From Burkholderia sp. 4M9327F10 (GTDB lineage Bacteria; Pseudomonadota; Gammaproteobacteria; Burkholderiales; Burkholderiaceae), in the NCBI RefSeq assembly GCF_005503145.1, contig NZ_SCNV01000016.1, positions 79,977-143,976 on the forward strand: a stretch of DNA of 64,000 nucleotides, in the 5' to 3' direction. This document shows, one piece after another, positions 1-8,329 of the stretch. The notes beneath the pieces were generated by a model. It did no database searches and had not been told where the DNA came from. It was given only the letters and a program-made list of their open reading frames with translations. How positions within the stretch are numbered: position 1 is the stretch's first letter; each line of letters begins with the position of its first letter. A program made the translations under genes and the position numbers.

Positions 1-340
1 AGTCTTCACGCATGGCGGCCGTAAGGCGACCGGGCTGGAAGCGGTCGAATGGGCGCGCAAGATGGCCGAACTCGGCGCCGGCGAAATCCTGCTGACCAGC
101 ATGGACCGCGACGGCACCAAGAGCGGTTTCGATCTGGCGCTCACGCGCGCCGTGTCGGACGCCGTGCCGATTCCGGTGATCGCCTCGGGCGGCGTCGGCT
201 CGCTGCAACACCTGGCGGACGGCATCAAGCAAGGTCACGCAGACGCGGTGCTGGCCGCGAGCATTTTCCACTACGGCGAGCACACGGTTGGCGAAGCCAA
301 GCGTTTCATGGCAGAGCAGGGCATTTCGGTGAGGTTGTGA
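1..340 (+). CDS. hisF: Imidazole glycerol phosphate synthase cyclase subunit HisF (3' part)
   Basis: The frame is open from base 2, so the start lies outside the window; about 112 C-terminal residues are present. HisF is the cyclase subunit that, with the HisH glutaminase, converts PRFAR and ammonia to imidazole glycerol phosphate and AICAR in cytosolic histidine synthesis. The visible part is the C-terminal half of a (beta/alpha)8 barrel: a TSMDRDGTKSG stretch, IPVIASGGVGS and a terminal AASIFHYGEHT, all characteristic of HisF; the DRDGTKSG loop carries one of the two conserved catalytic/phosphate-binding aspartates. It is followed after one base by hisI, consistent with a his operon. Confidence 0.96.
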   Translation, partial: VFTHGGRKATGLEAVEWARKMAELGAGEILLTSMDRDGTKSGFDLALTRAVSDAVPIPVIASGGVGSLQHLADGIKQGHADAVLAASIFHYGEHTVGEAKRFMAEQGISVRL

Positions 341-341
341 C

Positions 342-752
342 GTGGTGAATCCGACAGGTGTCGACTGGCTCGACAAGGTGAAGTGGGACGCGAACGGCCT
401 CGTGCCGGTGATCGCGCAGGAAGCGTCGAGCAACGACGTGCTGATGTTCGCGTGGATGAACCGCGAGGCGCTTGCCAAGACGATCGAGACGGGCCGCGCG
501 GTGTATTTCTCGCGCTCGCGCCAGCGCCTGTGGTTCAAGGGCGAAGAGTCCGGCCACGTGCAGCATGTGCATGAAGTGCGGCTCGATTGCGACGAAGACG
601 TCGTGTTGCTGAAGGTCGAGCAGGTGTCGGGCATTGCTTGCCATACCGGCCGCCACTCGTGCTTTTTCCAGAAATTCGACGGCACCGTCGACGACGGCGA
701 CTGGATCGCGGTCGACCCTGTCCTGAAAGACCCCGAACACATCTACAAATGA
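342..752 (+). CDS. hisI: Phosphoribosyl-AMP cyclohydrolase HisI
   Basis: 136 residues, the usual length for a stand-alone HisI. The enzyme opens the adenine ring of phosphoribosyl-AMP in the third step of histidine synthesis. The metal-binding signature is visible: D82-C83-D84 and D86, then C100-H101 and C107, which in the family bind Zn (cysteines) and Mg (aspartates). GTG at 342 or the adjacent GTG at 345 could both serve as start. The stop overlaps the hisE start in an ATGA, so translation is probably coupled. HisI and HisE are separate proteins here, unlike the fused HisIE of enteric bacteria. Confidence 0.95.
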   Translation: MVNPTGVDWLDKVKWDANGLVPVIAQEASSNDVLMFAWMNREALAKTIETGRAVYFSRSRQRLWFKGEESGHVQHVHEVRLDCDEDVVLLKVEQVSGIACHTGRHSCFFQKFDGTVDDGDWIAVDPVLKDPEHIYK

Positions 753-1114
753 CGCAAATTTCGCAAGACACCCTGCTGCGCCTCGCCGCCATTATCGACA
801 GCCGCAAAGGCGGCGATCCGGACGTTTCTTACGTATCGCGCCTGTTCCACAAGGGCGACGACGCGGTTCTCAAGAAGATCGGCGAAGAAGCGACCGAAGT
901 TGTGCTGGCCGCCAAGGACGTGCGCCAGGGCGGCGCGCCCACTGCGCTGGTCGGCGAAGTGGCCGATCTGTGGTTCCACTGCCTCGTGATGCTGTCGCAC
1001 TTCGATCTGAGCCCGGCCGACGTGCTCGCCGAACTCGAGCGCCGCGAAGGCACCTCCGGCATCGAAGAGAAAGCGCTGCGCAAAAGCCGCGAGCGCGAAC
1101 AGAACGGCGACTGA
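749..1114 (+). CDS. hisE: Phosphoribosyl-ATP pyrophosphatase HisE
   Basis: 121 residues from the ATG that overlaps the hisI stop. HisE removes pyrophosphate from phosphoribosyl-ATP in the second step of histidine synthesis. The all-alpha MazG-like fold is recognisable by the motif GEEATEVVLAAKD followed by VGEVADLWFH, whose acidic residues bind Mg. The reading frame stays open upstream inside hisI, but that extension overlaps a well conserved gene and is not credible as coding. It ends the his part of this cluster. Confidence 0.95.
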   Translation: MTQISQDTLLRLAAIIDSRKGGDPDVSYVSRLFHKGDDAVLKKIGEEATEVVLAAKDVRQGGAPTALVGEVADLWFHCLVMLSHFDLSPADVLAELERREGTSGIEEKALRKSREREQNGD

Positions 1115-1127
1115 GCGCACCGTACCA

Positions 1128-1168
1128 GGCTCATCAGGCGCCCTGGGGCCAGGTGAGCCACATGAGCC
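1128..1168 (+). other. Inverted repeat between hisE and the next gene
   Basis: GGCTCAT at 1128-1134 pairs perfectly with ATGAGCC at 1162-1168, enclosing a GC-rich segment that can fold further. There is no T run after it, so it is not a classical intrinsic terminator; it may stabilise or attenuate the his transcript. Confidence 0.35.
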
Positions 1169-1239
1169 GCCCGGCCTGCCATAATCTGCTGACACACCAT
1201 TCCGTTGCACCCCATACCATCTGGAAGGAGGACGCAAAC

Positions 1240-1635
1240 ATGGAACAGTCGCAAGGCGCCTACCCGCCGCCGTCTTATCGCAACAACCTCGAATCGGAAC
1301 GCGAACGCAGCCTGCGCACGCTCACGCACGTGCTGTATGCGCTCTATGCGATCCATTGGTTCACCGGTGGCATCTCGCTGCTGATTGCCATCATCGTCAA
1401 TTACGTCAAGCGTGACGACGTGGCCGGCACGCCGTACGAGGCGCACTTCCAGTGGCAGATCCGCACCTTCTGGTGGAGCCTGCTCGGCTATGTGATCGGC
1501 TTTACGCTGCTGATTGTCATGATCGGAATTCCGATCCTCTCGGCTGTCGGAATCTGGATGTTGTACCGTATCATCAAGGGCTGGTTGTATCTGTACGGTA
1601 ACAAGCCGCTGCTGAATCCGCGGGCGTGGTTCTGA
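1240..1635 (+). CDS. Small integral membrane protein, DUF4870-like
   Basis: 131 residues starting at an ATG 8-10 bases after a good AAGGAGG ribosome site. Residues 1-30 are polar; three hydrophobic segments follow (about 33-58, 75-98 and 98-115), with a short loop containing a YEAHFQWQIRTFWW stretch before the second. This arrangement, with a conserved H-x-Q-x-Q/R segment before the second helix, resembles the DUF4870 family of small membrane proteins. No biochemical role is known to me. It sits between the his genes and the HIT gene and may be co-transcribed with them. Confidence 0.7.
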   Translation: MEQSQGAYPPPSYRNNLESERERSLRTLTHVLYALYAIHWFTGGISLLIAIIVNYVKRDDVAGTPYEAHFQWQIRTFWWSLLGYVIGFTLLIVMIGIPILSAVGIWMLYRIIKGWLYLYGNKPLLNPRAWF

Positions 1636-1678
1636 CGTTCGGTCCGGCCGCCTTGCACGTTTGTGTTTCAGGAAACCC

Positions 1679-2044
1679 ATGAGCCACGATTCAAATTGCC
1701 TTTTCTGCAAGATCGCTTCGGGCGATATTCCTTCGACCAAAGTCCACGAGGACGACGAGTTCGTCGCCTTCCGCGATATCCGTCCGGCGGCCGAGACGCA
1801 TGTGCTCGTGATTCCCCGCAAGCACATTGAAACGCTGTCGAACTGCGGCGAAAGCGATGCACCGCTGCTTGGTAGAATGCTTGTATTGGTGTCCCGGCTG
1901 GCACAGCAGCTTGGGGTGGCCTACACGGGCGGCGAGACCGGTTTTCGCACGGTGATCAACACCGGGCCGGGCGGCGGTCAGGAGGTGTACCACCTGCATG
2001 CCCATATTCTGGCGGGGCCGCGCCCGTGGCAACGCATGGGGTAA
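1679..2044 (+). CDS. hinT: HIT-family (histidine triad) nucleotide-binding protein
   Basis: 121 residues. HinT-type proteins are cytosolic purine nucleoside phosphoramidases acting on AMP-lysine or AMP-amide bonds. The triad H105-x-H107-x-H109 near the C-terminus (YHLHAHIL) is the catalytic signature, and the N-terminal CLFCKIASGDIPS is typical of the HinT branch. The ATG at 1679 follows an AGGAAA site; a TTG 18 bases upstream is in frame but has no better ribosome site. Placement just before tatABC is usual in beta-proteobacteria. Confidence 0.93.
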   Translation: MSHDSNCLFCKIASGDIPSTKVHEDDEFVAFRDIRPAAETHVLVIPRKHIETLSNCGESDAPLLGRMLVLVSRLAQQLGVAYTGGETGFRTVINTGPGGGQEVYHLHAHILAGPRPWQRMG

Positions 2045-2319
2045 GCGCCGGGGCGCCGCGAACCTGCCCGCTGCCGTTGTTTTGGCGTTCGGCGGGCTGG
2101 CTGGGCGTTGCATCGTAAAGGATGGATGGGCGAGGGCGTTTTGTGCAGCACTGTAATGACGCCGTAGCGATTCACTAGACACAATCATGCGCAAAGCCGC
2201 TGGCAGGGTCTGAAGCAGCGGCGGCAAGGTATAGATGAGGCGTACGCGTCTCGATTCGGGCCGTAAGGCGCAGATAGCCGCCGCGTGCAAACGCGATGTC
2301 GGGGTTAAGGAGAGTAGTC

Positions 2320-2559
2320 ATGGGTTCGTTTAGTATTTGGCACTGGCTGATCGTTCTGTTGATCGTTGCACTGGTGTTCGGCACGAAGAAGCTGCGCAAC
2401 ATCGGCACCGACCTTGGCGGCGCCGTGAAGGGCTTCAAGGAAGGCATGAAGGAAGCGGAGACACCCGCGGGCGACACGCAACAGCGTGAATTGCCGCGCA
2501 GCGACACGGTCGACGTCGACGCAAAAGAAAAGACGCCGCGTTCGGGCGACTACCGCTAA
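2320..2559 (+). CDS. tatA: Sec-independent protein translocase TatA
   Basis: 79 residues from an ATG preceded by AAGGAGAG at 2307-2314; a TTG- or GTG-type extension upstream would disrupt the short periplasmic N-terminus and is rejected. One membrane helix (about residues 4-20) is followed by the F-G-x-K-K-L-R-x-I-G hinge and an amphipathic helix (LGGAVKGFKEGMKEAE), then a charged tail. TatA oligomerises to form the passage for folded proteins carrying twin-arginine signals. First gene of tatABC; the 275-base gap upstream may hold its own promoter. Confidence 0.96.
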   Translation: MGSFSIWHWLIVLLIVALVFGTKKLRNIGTDLGGAVKGFKEGMKEAETPAGDTQQRELPRSDTVDVDAKEKTPRSGDYR

Positions 2560-2597
2560 GCCGCGGCCCAACCGCGCACTGACGGGAACCCCCATTC

Positions 2598-3128
2598 ATG
2601 CTGGACCTCGGTCTCACCAAGATGGCGCTGATCGGTGTTGTCGCTCTGGTCGTACTCGGACCGGAGCGGTTGCCGCGTGTCGCCCGTACCGCGGGGGCGC
2701 TGTTCGGCCGCGCACAACGTTATATCAACGACGTGAAGGCCGAAGTCACGCGTGAAATCGAACTCGACGAGTTGCGTCGCATGAAGACCGAGTTCGAGAC
2801 TGCCGCGAGCAATGTCGAAAACACGGTTCACGACACGATGCGCAAGCACGAAACCGAGTTGAACGACGCGTGGAATGCGGGTTCGTCGGTGAGCCCCAGC
2901 ATTGCCGGCGGCTCGCTCGAGGGCGCCGCGGGTAGTTCGCCGCTGGCCACGTCCTGGCACAGCACACCGGCCGCAGCCCCCAGGCGCAAGAACTGGCGCG
3001 TCAAGCAGACGGCCATGCCCACGTGGTACAAGCGTGCCACGGCCCGCCGGACGCGGGTGCAGTCGGGCGCCGCGCGCGTGGCGCGTCATACACCGGTGAG
3101 CCTGCGCCGGCCGACGCGCTTCTTCTGA
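2598..3128 (+). CDS. tatB: Sec-independent protein translocase TatB
   Basis: 176 residues. TatB and TatC form the receptor complex for twin-arginine signal peptides at the inner membrane. One N-terminal membrane helix (residues 6-20) ends in the TatB-type LGPERLPRVAR motif, with E replacing the T/K seen in TatA, followed by a long amphipathic helix and a coiled segment rich in E, K and R up to about residue 95. The basic, proline-rich C-terminal tail is low in conservation. It lies 38 bases after tatA and 34 before tatC. Confidence 0.95.
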   Translation: MLDLGLTKMALIGVVALVVLGPERLPRVARTAGALFGRAQRYINDVKAEVTREIELDELRRMKTEFETAASNVENTVHDTMRKHETELNDAWNAGSSVSPSIAGGSLEGAAGSSPLATSWHSTPAAAPRRKNWRVKQTAMPTWYKRATARRTRVQSGAARVARHTPVSLRRPTRFF

Positions 3129-3162
3129 TGACCCTAGCGTTAATCTCCTACCGAGGGCCGGT

Positions 3163-3945
3163 GTGAGCGACCCCCAGCAAAGCCAAAACGAAGGCACTGA
3201 AGAGACCTTCATCTCGCATCTCGTTGAACTGCGCGACCGCATCATCCGCGCCGGGATTGCCGTTATCGTGGTGTTCATCGGGCTAGTCTACTGGGCGCCG
3301 GATATTTTCCGGCTGCTCGCACGGCCCCTGATGATGAACCTGCCGAAGGACGGCAAGCTGATCGTCACCGACGTCACCGGCTCGTTCTTCGTGCCGATGA
3401 AGGTGACCATGATGGTGGCCTTCGTGATCGCCCTGCCGGTCGTGCTGTACCAGATCTGGGCGTTTGTCGCACCGGGGCTTTACCAGCACGAAAAGAAGCT
3501 GGTCGTGCCGCTGGTGGGCAGCAGCTACATCCTGTTTCTGTGCGGCATGGCGTTTGCCTACTTTGTGGTGTTCCCGACCATCTTCCGCGTGATGGCGCAC
3601 TACAACGCGCCGCTTGGCGCGGCGATGAACACCGATATCGACAATTACCTGAGTTTTGTGCTGACCATGTTCATCGCGTTCGGGGTGACCTTCGAGGTGC
3701 CGATCGTGGTGGTGCTGCTGGTCCGCATGAACCTCCTGACGGTCAAGAAGCTGCGTCAGATCCGTCCGTATGTGATCGTGGGTGCGTTCATCGTCTCCGC
3801 GGTCGTGACCCCGCCTGACGTGTTTTCACAGCTTATTCTGGCGGTACCGCTGATCGTGCTGTATGAGGCCGGGATCATCGCGGCGCGCCTGATTGTCGGC
3901 AAGCAGGCGGAAGTGGCCGACGAAGAGGGGCATGCCGCAAGCTGA
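3163..3945 (+). CDS. tatC: Sec-independent protein translocase TatC
   Basis: 260 residues with a GTG start (VSDPQQ...). Six hydrophobic segments are visible. The N-terminal EETFISHLVELRDRIIRA corresponds to the conserved cytosolic signal-binding region (S-H-L-x-E-L-R-x-R), and FEVPIVVVLL carries the conserved glutamate of helix 4. TatC recognises the RR motif of substrates and docks TatA/TatB. Its stop is followed by a hairpin terminator shared with the convergent protease gene. Confidence 0.96.
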   Translation: MSDPQQSQNEGTEETFISHLVELRDRIIRAGIAVIVVFIGLVYWAPDIFRLLARPLMMNLPKDGKLIVTDVTGSFFVPMKVTMMVAFVIALPVVLYQIWAFVAPGLYQHEKKLVVPLVGSSYILFLCGMAFAYFVVFPTIFRVMAHYNAPLGAAMNTDIDNYLSFVLTMFIAFGVTFEVPIVVVLLVRMNLLTVKKLRQIRPYVIVGAFIVSAVVTPPDVFSQLILAVPLIVLYEAGIIAARLIVGKQAEVADEEGHAAS

Positions 3946-4040
3946 ACGTCGGTGAATGTCCCGGAACGGCGTCCAATACGACGCTAACAGGCTGCTGGCG
4001 GTATGAAAAAGCCGGTTCGCAGAATGCAAAAAGGATGCAA

Positions 4041-4076
4041 AAAAGGGCAGTCCCTGATCGGGCTGCCCTTTTGTTT
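4041..4076. terminator. Bidirectional intrinsic terminator between tatC and the DegS-type protease
   Basis: AAAAGGGCAG (4041-4050) pairs with CTGCCCTTTT (4063-4072) around a 12-base loop, with an A run on one side and T run on the other, so it can end transcripts from both convergent genes. Confidence 0.85.
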
Positions 4077-4120
4077 TGCTGCTCCGTCTTCCAGCTGCGG
4101 TCCAGGCATTATTGCTTCGC

Positions 4121-5338
4121 TTAACCGCCGTCGTCGTTCTGATCGTCGCTGTCGTCAGTAGGCTGCTTGGGCGGCGGCGGGCGCTTGCCGATCATCACTT
4201 CCAGATCCATCTCGTGGTTCTTGCGCACCAGATGAATCTTCGCGTTCGTGCCCGGCTTGATCTGGGCGATCAGGTTCAGCAGGCGCGTCGTATCGGTGAT
4301 GTCCTGGCCGTCCACGCTCACCAGGATGTCGCCCGGCTTGATGCCGGCGCGGTCGGCCGGCCCGTTTTTCAGCACGCCGGCCACGATTGCCCCGGACTTC
4401 TGGTCGAGCCCGAACGATTCGGCGATCTCAGGCGTGACGTCCTGCGGTTCCACGCCGATCCAGCCACGCGTGACCGAGCCGGTGGTAATGATGCTCTCCA
4501 GCACGCTGCGCGCAGTGGATACCGGTATCGCAAAACCGATTCCCAGCGAGCCGCCCGAGCGCGAATAAATCGCCGTATTGATGCCCAGCAGATTGCCGTT
4601 CACGTCCACCAGCGCGCCGCCCGAGTTGCCGGGGTTGATCGCCGCGTCAGTCTGGATGAAGTTTTCGAAGGTGTTGATGCCGAGGTGATTGCGGCCGAGC
4701 GCGCTAACGATCCCCATGGTCACCGTCTGTCCCACGCCGAACGGGTTGCCGATTGCCAGCACCACGTCGCCTACCCGGGTCTGGTCCATCCGGCCAAGCG
4801 TGATGGTGGGCAGGTTGGTCAGGTTGACCTTGAGCACCGCCAGATCGGTCTCCGGGTCGACGCCGATTACCTTGGCGGTGGTGGTGCGGCCGTCGGCGAG
4901 CGCGATTTCGATCTGATCCGCGCCGTCGACAACGTGCTGGTTCGTTAGAATGTAACCTTCCGAACTCACTATGACACCCGAGCCAAGATTGGACGCGGGT
5001 TGCTCCTGCTGCCTGCGGTTGTTGTTCTTGTCGCCGAAGAAGTAACGAAACAGCGGGTCTTTTGCCCGAGGGTCGGGCGGCAAAGATCCGTCCTTGCTGG
5101 AGAACACATTGACGACCGCGGGGGATGCCTTCTGCGCGGCGTCGGCATAGGAAGCCTGCGCAGGACCGCTACCGATGCCAGGCGCCACCTCCCGCAGTGC
5201 GACGATCGGCTCGGAGAGCTGCTTGCCGAATTGCCCTTGTCGCTGCAGCCATTGCGGTTTTAGGGTCGCAATGATGAACATCAGCGCCAACAGCACGGTC
5301 ACCGCTTGGGCGAAGAACAGCCAAAAGCGTCTAAGCAT
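4121..5338 (-). CDS. Membrane-anchored trypsin-like serine protease, DegS/HtrA type, single PDZ
   Basis: 405 residues. A single N-terminal hydrophobic segment (about 8-25) without a clear cleavage site suggests an inner-membrane anchor with the protease in the periplasm. The chymotrypsin-fold triad is H135 (LTNQHVV), D165 (ETDLAVL) and S239 (NPGNSGGAL). One PDZ domain follows (about 290-385) and the tail is D/P-rich. One PDZ plus an anchor matches DegS/AlgW rather than two-PDZ DegP; such proteases start sigma-E signalling by cutting anti-sigma factor when unfolded porins bind the PDZ. No rpoE or rseA homologue is in the window, so the target is inferred. The start lies only 19 bases from the divergent Nif3 gene. 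Confidence 0.9.
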   Translation of the reverse strand: MLRRFWLFFAQAVTVLLALMFIIATLKPQWLQRQGQFGKQLSEPIVALREVAPGIGSGPAQASYADAAQKASPAVVNVFSSKDGSLPPDPRAKDPLFRYFFGDKNNNRRQQEQPASNLGSGVIVSSEGYILTNQHVVDGADQIEIALADGRTTTAKVIGVDPETDLAVLKVNLTNLPTITLGRMDQTRVGDVVLAIGNPFGVGQTVTMGIVSALGRNHLGINTFENFIQTDAAINPGNSGGALVDVNGNLLGINTAIYSRSGGSLGIGFAIPVSTARSVLESIITTGSVTRGWIGVEPQDVTPEIAESFGLDQKSGAIVAGVLKNGPADRAGIKPGDILVSVDGQDITDTTRLLNLIAQIKPGTNAKIHLVRKNHEMDLEVMIGKRPPPPKQPTDDSDDQNDDGG

Positions 5339-5357
5339 CTGAAGATTAGAGGTTTAT

Positions 5358-6104
5358 ATGGATCGGATCGAACTTGAATTGTACTTGAACAAAGTCCTCG
5401 AGACCGCGCGGTTCAAGGACTACTGCCCGAACGGCCTGCAGGTGGAGGGCCGCCGCCGGGTCAACAAAATCGCGACTGGAGTGACCGCTTCATTGGCGTT
5501 CCTCGAGGCTGCGCTCGACTGGGGCGCGGACGCCGTGCTGGTCCATCACGGCTACTTCTGGCGCAACGAAGCGCCGCAGATAACCGGCCGCAAATACGGC
5601 CGCCTGAAGCTGCTGCTGGCCAACGACCTGAACCTGTTCGCCTACCACCTGCCACTCGACGATCATCCCGAGTTCGGCAATAACGCCCAATTGGGCGAAA
5701 AAATGGGCTGGATCGGCGACGTTCGGTTTGGCGAGAACGATCTGGGATGGATGACCACGCTGCCCATGCCGATCACGCTCGAGCACTTCACCGTACAGGT
5801 CGAGCAGACGTTGGGCCGCACGCCGCTGGTGTTCGGCGACCCGGAACTGCAATTGCGCCGCGTGGCGTGGTGCACGGGCGCCGCGCAAGGCTATTTCGAC
5901 GCCGCGATCGAAGCCGGCGCGGACGTCTACCTGACCGGAGAAGTGTCCGAATCCATCATGCATACGTCGATGGAAAGCGGCGTCGCGTTTCTGGCCGCCG
6001 GCCACCATGCCACCGAGCGTTTCGGCGTCCAGGCCCTCGGTGCGCATCTGGCGGAATCGTTCGATATCGAGCACCTTTTTATCGATATCCCCAATCCGGT
6101 CTGA
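5358..6104 (+). CDS. Nif3-like dinuclear metal-centre protein
   Basis: 248 residues, the normal length for the bacterial YbgI/Nif3 family, which forms hexameric rings with two metals per subunit. Visible metal-binding features are VLVHHGYFW (HH pair), AYHLPLDDHPEFGNN (H and D) and the C-terminal AGHHATERFG. The exact biochemical role is unsettled; GTP cyclohydrolase-type-1-like annotations are common but unproven. It starts with ATG after AGAGG, 19 bases from the divergent protease gene, so the two promoters must overlap the opposing 5' regions. Confidence 0.92.
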   Translation: MDRIELELYLNKVLETARFKDYCPNGLQVEGRRRVNKIATGVTASLAFLEAALDWGADAVLVHHGYFWRNEAPQITGRKYGRLKLLLANDLNLFAYHLPLDDHPEFGNNAQLGEKMGWIGDVRFGENDLGWMTTLPMPITLEHFTVQVEQTLGRTPLVFGDPELQLRRVAWCTGAAQGYFDAAIEAGADVYLTGEVSESIMHTSMESGVAFLAAGHHATERFGVQALGAHLAESFDIEHLFIDIPNPV

Positions 6105-6311
6105 TTAGTGAAGTAAAAAGCGCGAAATACGCAGGGCCCACTTAAAACGAGGTACAAAAAAGTTTCTTATTGGTGGGGGGAAACCCTTGGATATCAAAGA
6201 CTTCGCATGGTTTTTGGCATTCGGGCCTTGTAAATGGCGACTCCATTCGAGCAAACTAGCGTCGGTAGACGCGACGTGAAGGAAAAATCCAACTCAGAAG
6301 TGGGGCGTGTG

Positions 6312-6932
6312 ATGCGAGACAAAGAAGATGAGCTCGTCGACAGCGGCCGGCGTACGTGGCTAATAACGACGACCGTAGCAGGTGGCATAGGAGGCGTTGC
6401 CACTGTCGTACCCTTTGTTAGTTCGTTTGCACCATCTGAAAAGGCCAAGGCTGCCGGCGCACCGGTCGAGGCCGACATCAGCAATCTGAAGCCGGGCGAT
6501 CTGATGACCGTCGCCTGGCGCGGCAAGCCAGTCTGGATCCTCAACCGCACCGACCGGATGCTCGCCGACGTCCAGAAAGCCGATAACGAAGTAGCCGATC
6601 CCCATACCGAACATCCCTTCTCGATGCCGTTGCCGGATTACTGCAACAACGAATTCCGCTCACGGCCCGATCACAAGAACCTGTTAGTTGCCGTTGCCGT
6701 GTGCACCCATCTGGGCTGCACGCCGACGCCGCGTTTCCAGGAAGGTCCGCAGCCGAACCTGCCGGACGACTGGCCCGGCGGCTTCCTGTGTCCGTGCCAC
6801 GGCTCCACGTACGACCTGGCCGGCCGCGTCTTCAAGAACAAGCCAGCCCCGCAGAACCTGGATATCCCTCGCTACATGTTCACGTCGGATACCCAGCTCG
6901 TGATCGGCAAGGACGAGAAAGGAGAAGCGTAA
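6312..6932 (+). CDS. petA: Ubiquinol-cytochrome c reductase Rieske iron-sulfur subunit
   Basis: 206 residues from the ATG at 6312, giving the MRDKEDELVDSGRRTWL N-terminus usual for beta-proteobacterial PetA; an in-frame ATG at 6234 would add 26 residues and cannot be excluded because neither site has a strong ribosome-binding sequence. R13-R14 with the following hydrophobic helix (about 16-38) is a twin-arginine anchor. The 2Fe-2S ligands are C131-T-H133-L-G-C136 and C160-P-C162-H163, so C131, H133, C160 and H163 bind the cluster and C136/C162 form the stabilising disulfide. It takes electrons from ubiquinol and passes them to cytochrome c1. First gene of petABC. Confidence 0.95.
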   Translation: MRDKEDELVDSGRRTWLITTTVAGGIGGVATVVPFVSSFAPSEKAKAAGAPVEADISNLKPGDLMTVAWRGKPVWILNRTDRMLADVQKADNEVADPHTEHPFSMPLPDYCNNEFRSRPDHKNLLVAVAVCTHLGCTPTPRFQEGPQPNLPDDWPGGFLCPCHGSTYDLAGRVFKNKPAPQNLDIPRYMFTSDTQLVIGKDEKGEA

Positions 6933-8312
6933 ATGGCGATCGAACACGAAGTGGAGACAACCGGGCTGGCCGGCTGGATCGACCGCCGTTTTCCGATGAC
7001 GGCGACGTGGAAAAAGCACGTCTCCGAGTACTACGCGCCGAAGAACTTCAACTTCTGGTACTTCTTCGGCTCGCTGGCCCTGCTGGTGCTGGTCAATCAG
7101 ATCGTCACCGGCATCTTCCTCACCATGAACTACAAACCCGATTCGACGCTCGCGTTCGCCTCGGTCGAGTACATCATGCGCGAGGTGCCGTGGGGCTGGC
7201 TGATCCGCTATATGCACTCGACAGGCGCTTCGATGTTCTTCGTCGTCGTCTACCTGCATATGTTCCGCGGGCTGCTGTACGGTTCGTACCGCAAGCCGCG
7301 CGAACTGGTGTGGATCTTCGGCTGCGCGATCTTCCTGTGCCTGATGGCCGAGGCGTTCTTCGGCTACCTGTTGCCGTGGGGCCAGATGTCGTTCTGGGGC
7401 GCCCAGGTGATCGTGAACCTGTTCTCGGCGATTCCCTTCATCGGGCCGGACCTGTCGCTGTGGATTCGCGGCGACTACGTGGTGTCGGATGTCACGCTGA
7501 ACCGCTTCTTCGCGTTTCACGTGATTGCGATCCCGCTGGTGCTGATCGGGCTGGTGGTCGCGCACATTGTGGCGCTGCACGAGGTGGGCTCGAACAACCC
7601 GGACGGCATTGAAATCAAGGCGAAGAAGGACGCGAACGGCATTCCGCTCGACGGCATCCCGTTCCACCCGTACTACTCCGTGCATGACTTCATGGGTGTG
7701 TGCGTATTCCTGCTGATCTTCGCGGCGATCATCTTCTTCGCACCGGAAATGGGCGGCTACTTCCTGGAGTCGAATAACTTCATCCCGGCCAATCCGCTGC
7801 AGACGCCGCCGGAAATCGCCCCGGTGTGGTACTTCACAGCGTTCTACGCGATGCTGCGCGCCACCACCGACCCGTTCAAGATCGTCCTGATGATCGTGAT
7901 CGCGCTGCTCGGGCTGTTCGCGCTCGTGCGGGCGCGCGGCAAGTGGAAGGTGGGGTTGCCGGTGCTGGCGGTGCTGGTGCTCCTCGCGATGTTCTTCACC
8001 GAATCGAAGTTCTGGGGCGTGGTGGTGATGGGCAGCGCAGTGGTCTCGCTGTTCTTCCTGCCGTGGCTGGACCGCTCGCCGGTCAAGTCGATTCGCTACC
8101 GGCCGTTCTTCCACAAGGTGTTTTACGGCATCTTCGTGCTGGCTTTCCTGACGCTGGCGTTCCTCGGAACCAAGCCGCCGTCGCCCGCCGCGACCCTGAT
8201 CGCGCAGATCTGCGCGCTGATCTACTTCGCGTTTTTCCTTGGCATGCCGTTCTGGACGCCGCTTGGCACCTTCAAGCAGCCACCCGAACGGGTGCGGTTC
8301 AAGCCTCACTAA
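6933..8312 (+). CDS. petB: Ubiquinol-cytochrome c reductase cytochrome b subunit
   Basis: 459 residues, starting directly at the base after the petA stop. Cytochrome b is the membrane core of complex III, holding hemes bL and bH and both quinone sites. Two histidine pairs on helices B and D are visible: IRYMHSTGASMFFVVVYLHMF and FAFHVIAIPLVLIGLVVAHIV. The quinol-oxidation loop reads PVWY rather than the mitochondrial PEWY, a variant known in beta- and gamma-proteobacteria. It is longer than the roughly 400-residue minimum, with extra hydrophobic segments at the C-terminus (about 335-440), as usual for Burkholderia relatives. Confidence 0.96.
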   Translation: MAIEHEVETTGLAGWIDRRFPMTATWKKHVSEYYAPKNFNFWYFFGSLALLVLVNQIVTGIFLTMNYKPDSTLAFASVEYIMREVPWGWLIRYMHSTGASMFFVVVYLHMFRGLLYGSYRKPRELVWIFGCAIFLCLMAEAFFGYLLPWGQMSFWGAQVIVNLFSAIPFIGPDLSLWIRGDYVVSDVTLNRFFAFHVIAIPLVLIGLVVAHIVALHEVGSNNPDGIEIKAKKDANGIPLDGIPFHPYYSVHDFMGVCVFLLIFAAIIFFAPEMGGYFLESNNFIPANPLQTPPEIAPVWYFTAFYAMLRATTDPFKIVLMIVIALLGLFALVRARGKWKVGLPVLAVLVLLAMFFTESKFWGVVVMGSAVVSLFFLPWLDRSPVKSIRYRPFFHKVFYGIFVLAFLTLAFLGTKPPSPAATLIAQICALIYFAFFLGMPFWTPLGTFKQPPERVRFKPH

Positions 8313-8329
8313 TCGCGGGCCAAGGAGAC

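Noticed and set aside
6684..8309. 541-codon minus-strand frame opposite petAB
   Set aside because: Its His/Arg/Glu/Gln-rich composition is the expected shadow of membrane protein codons; petA and petB are unmistakable on the plus strand.
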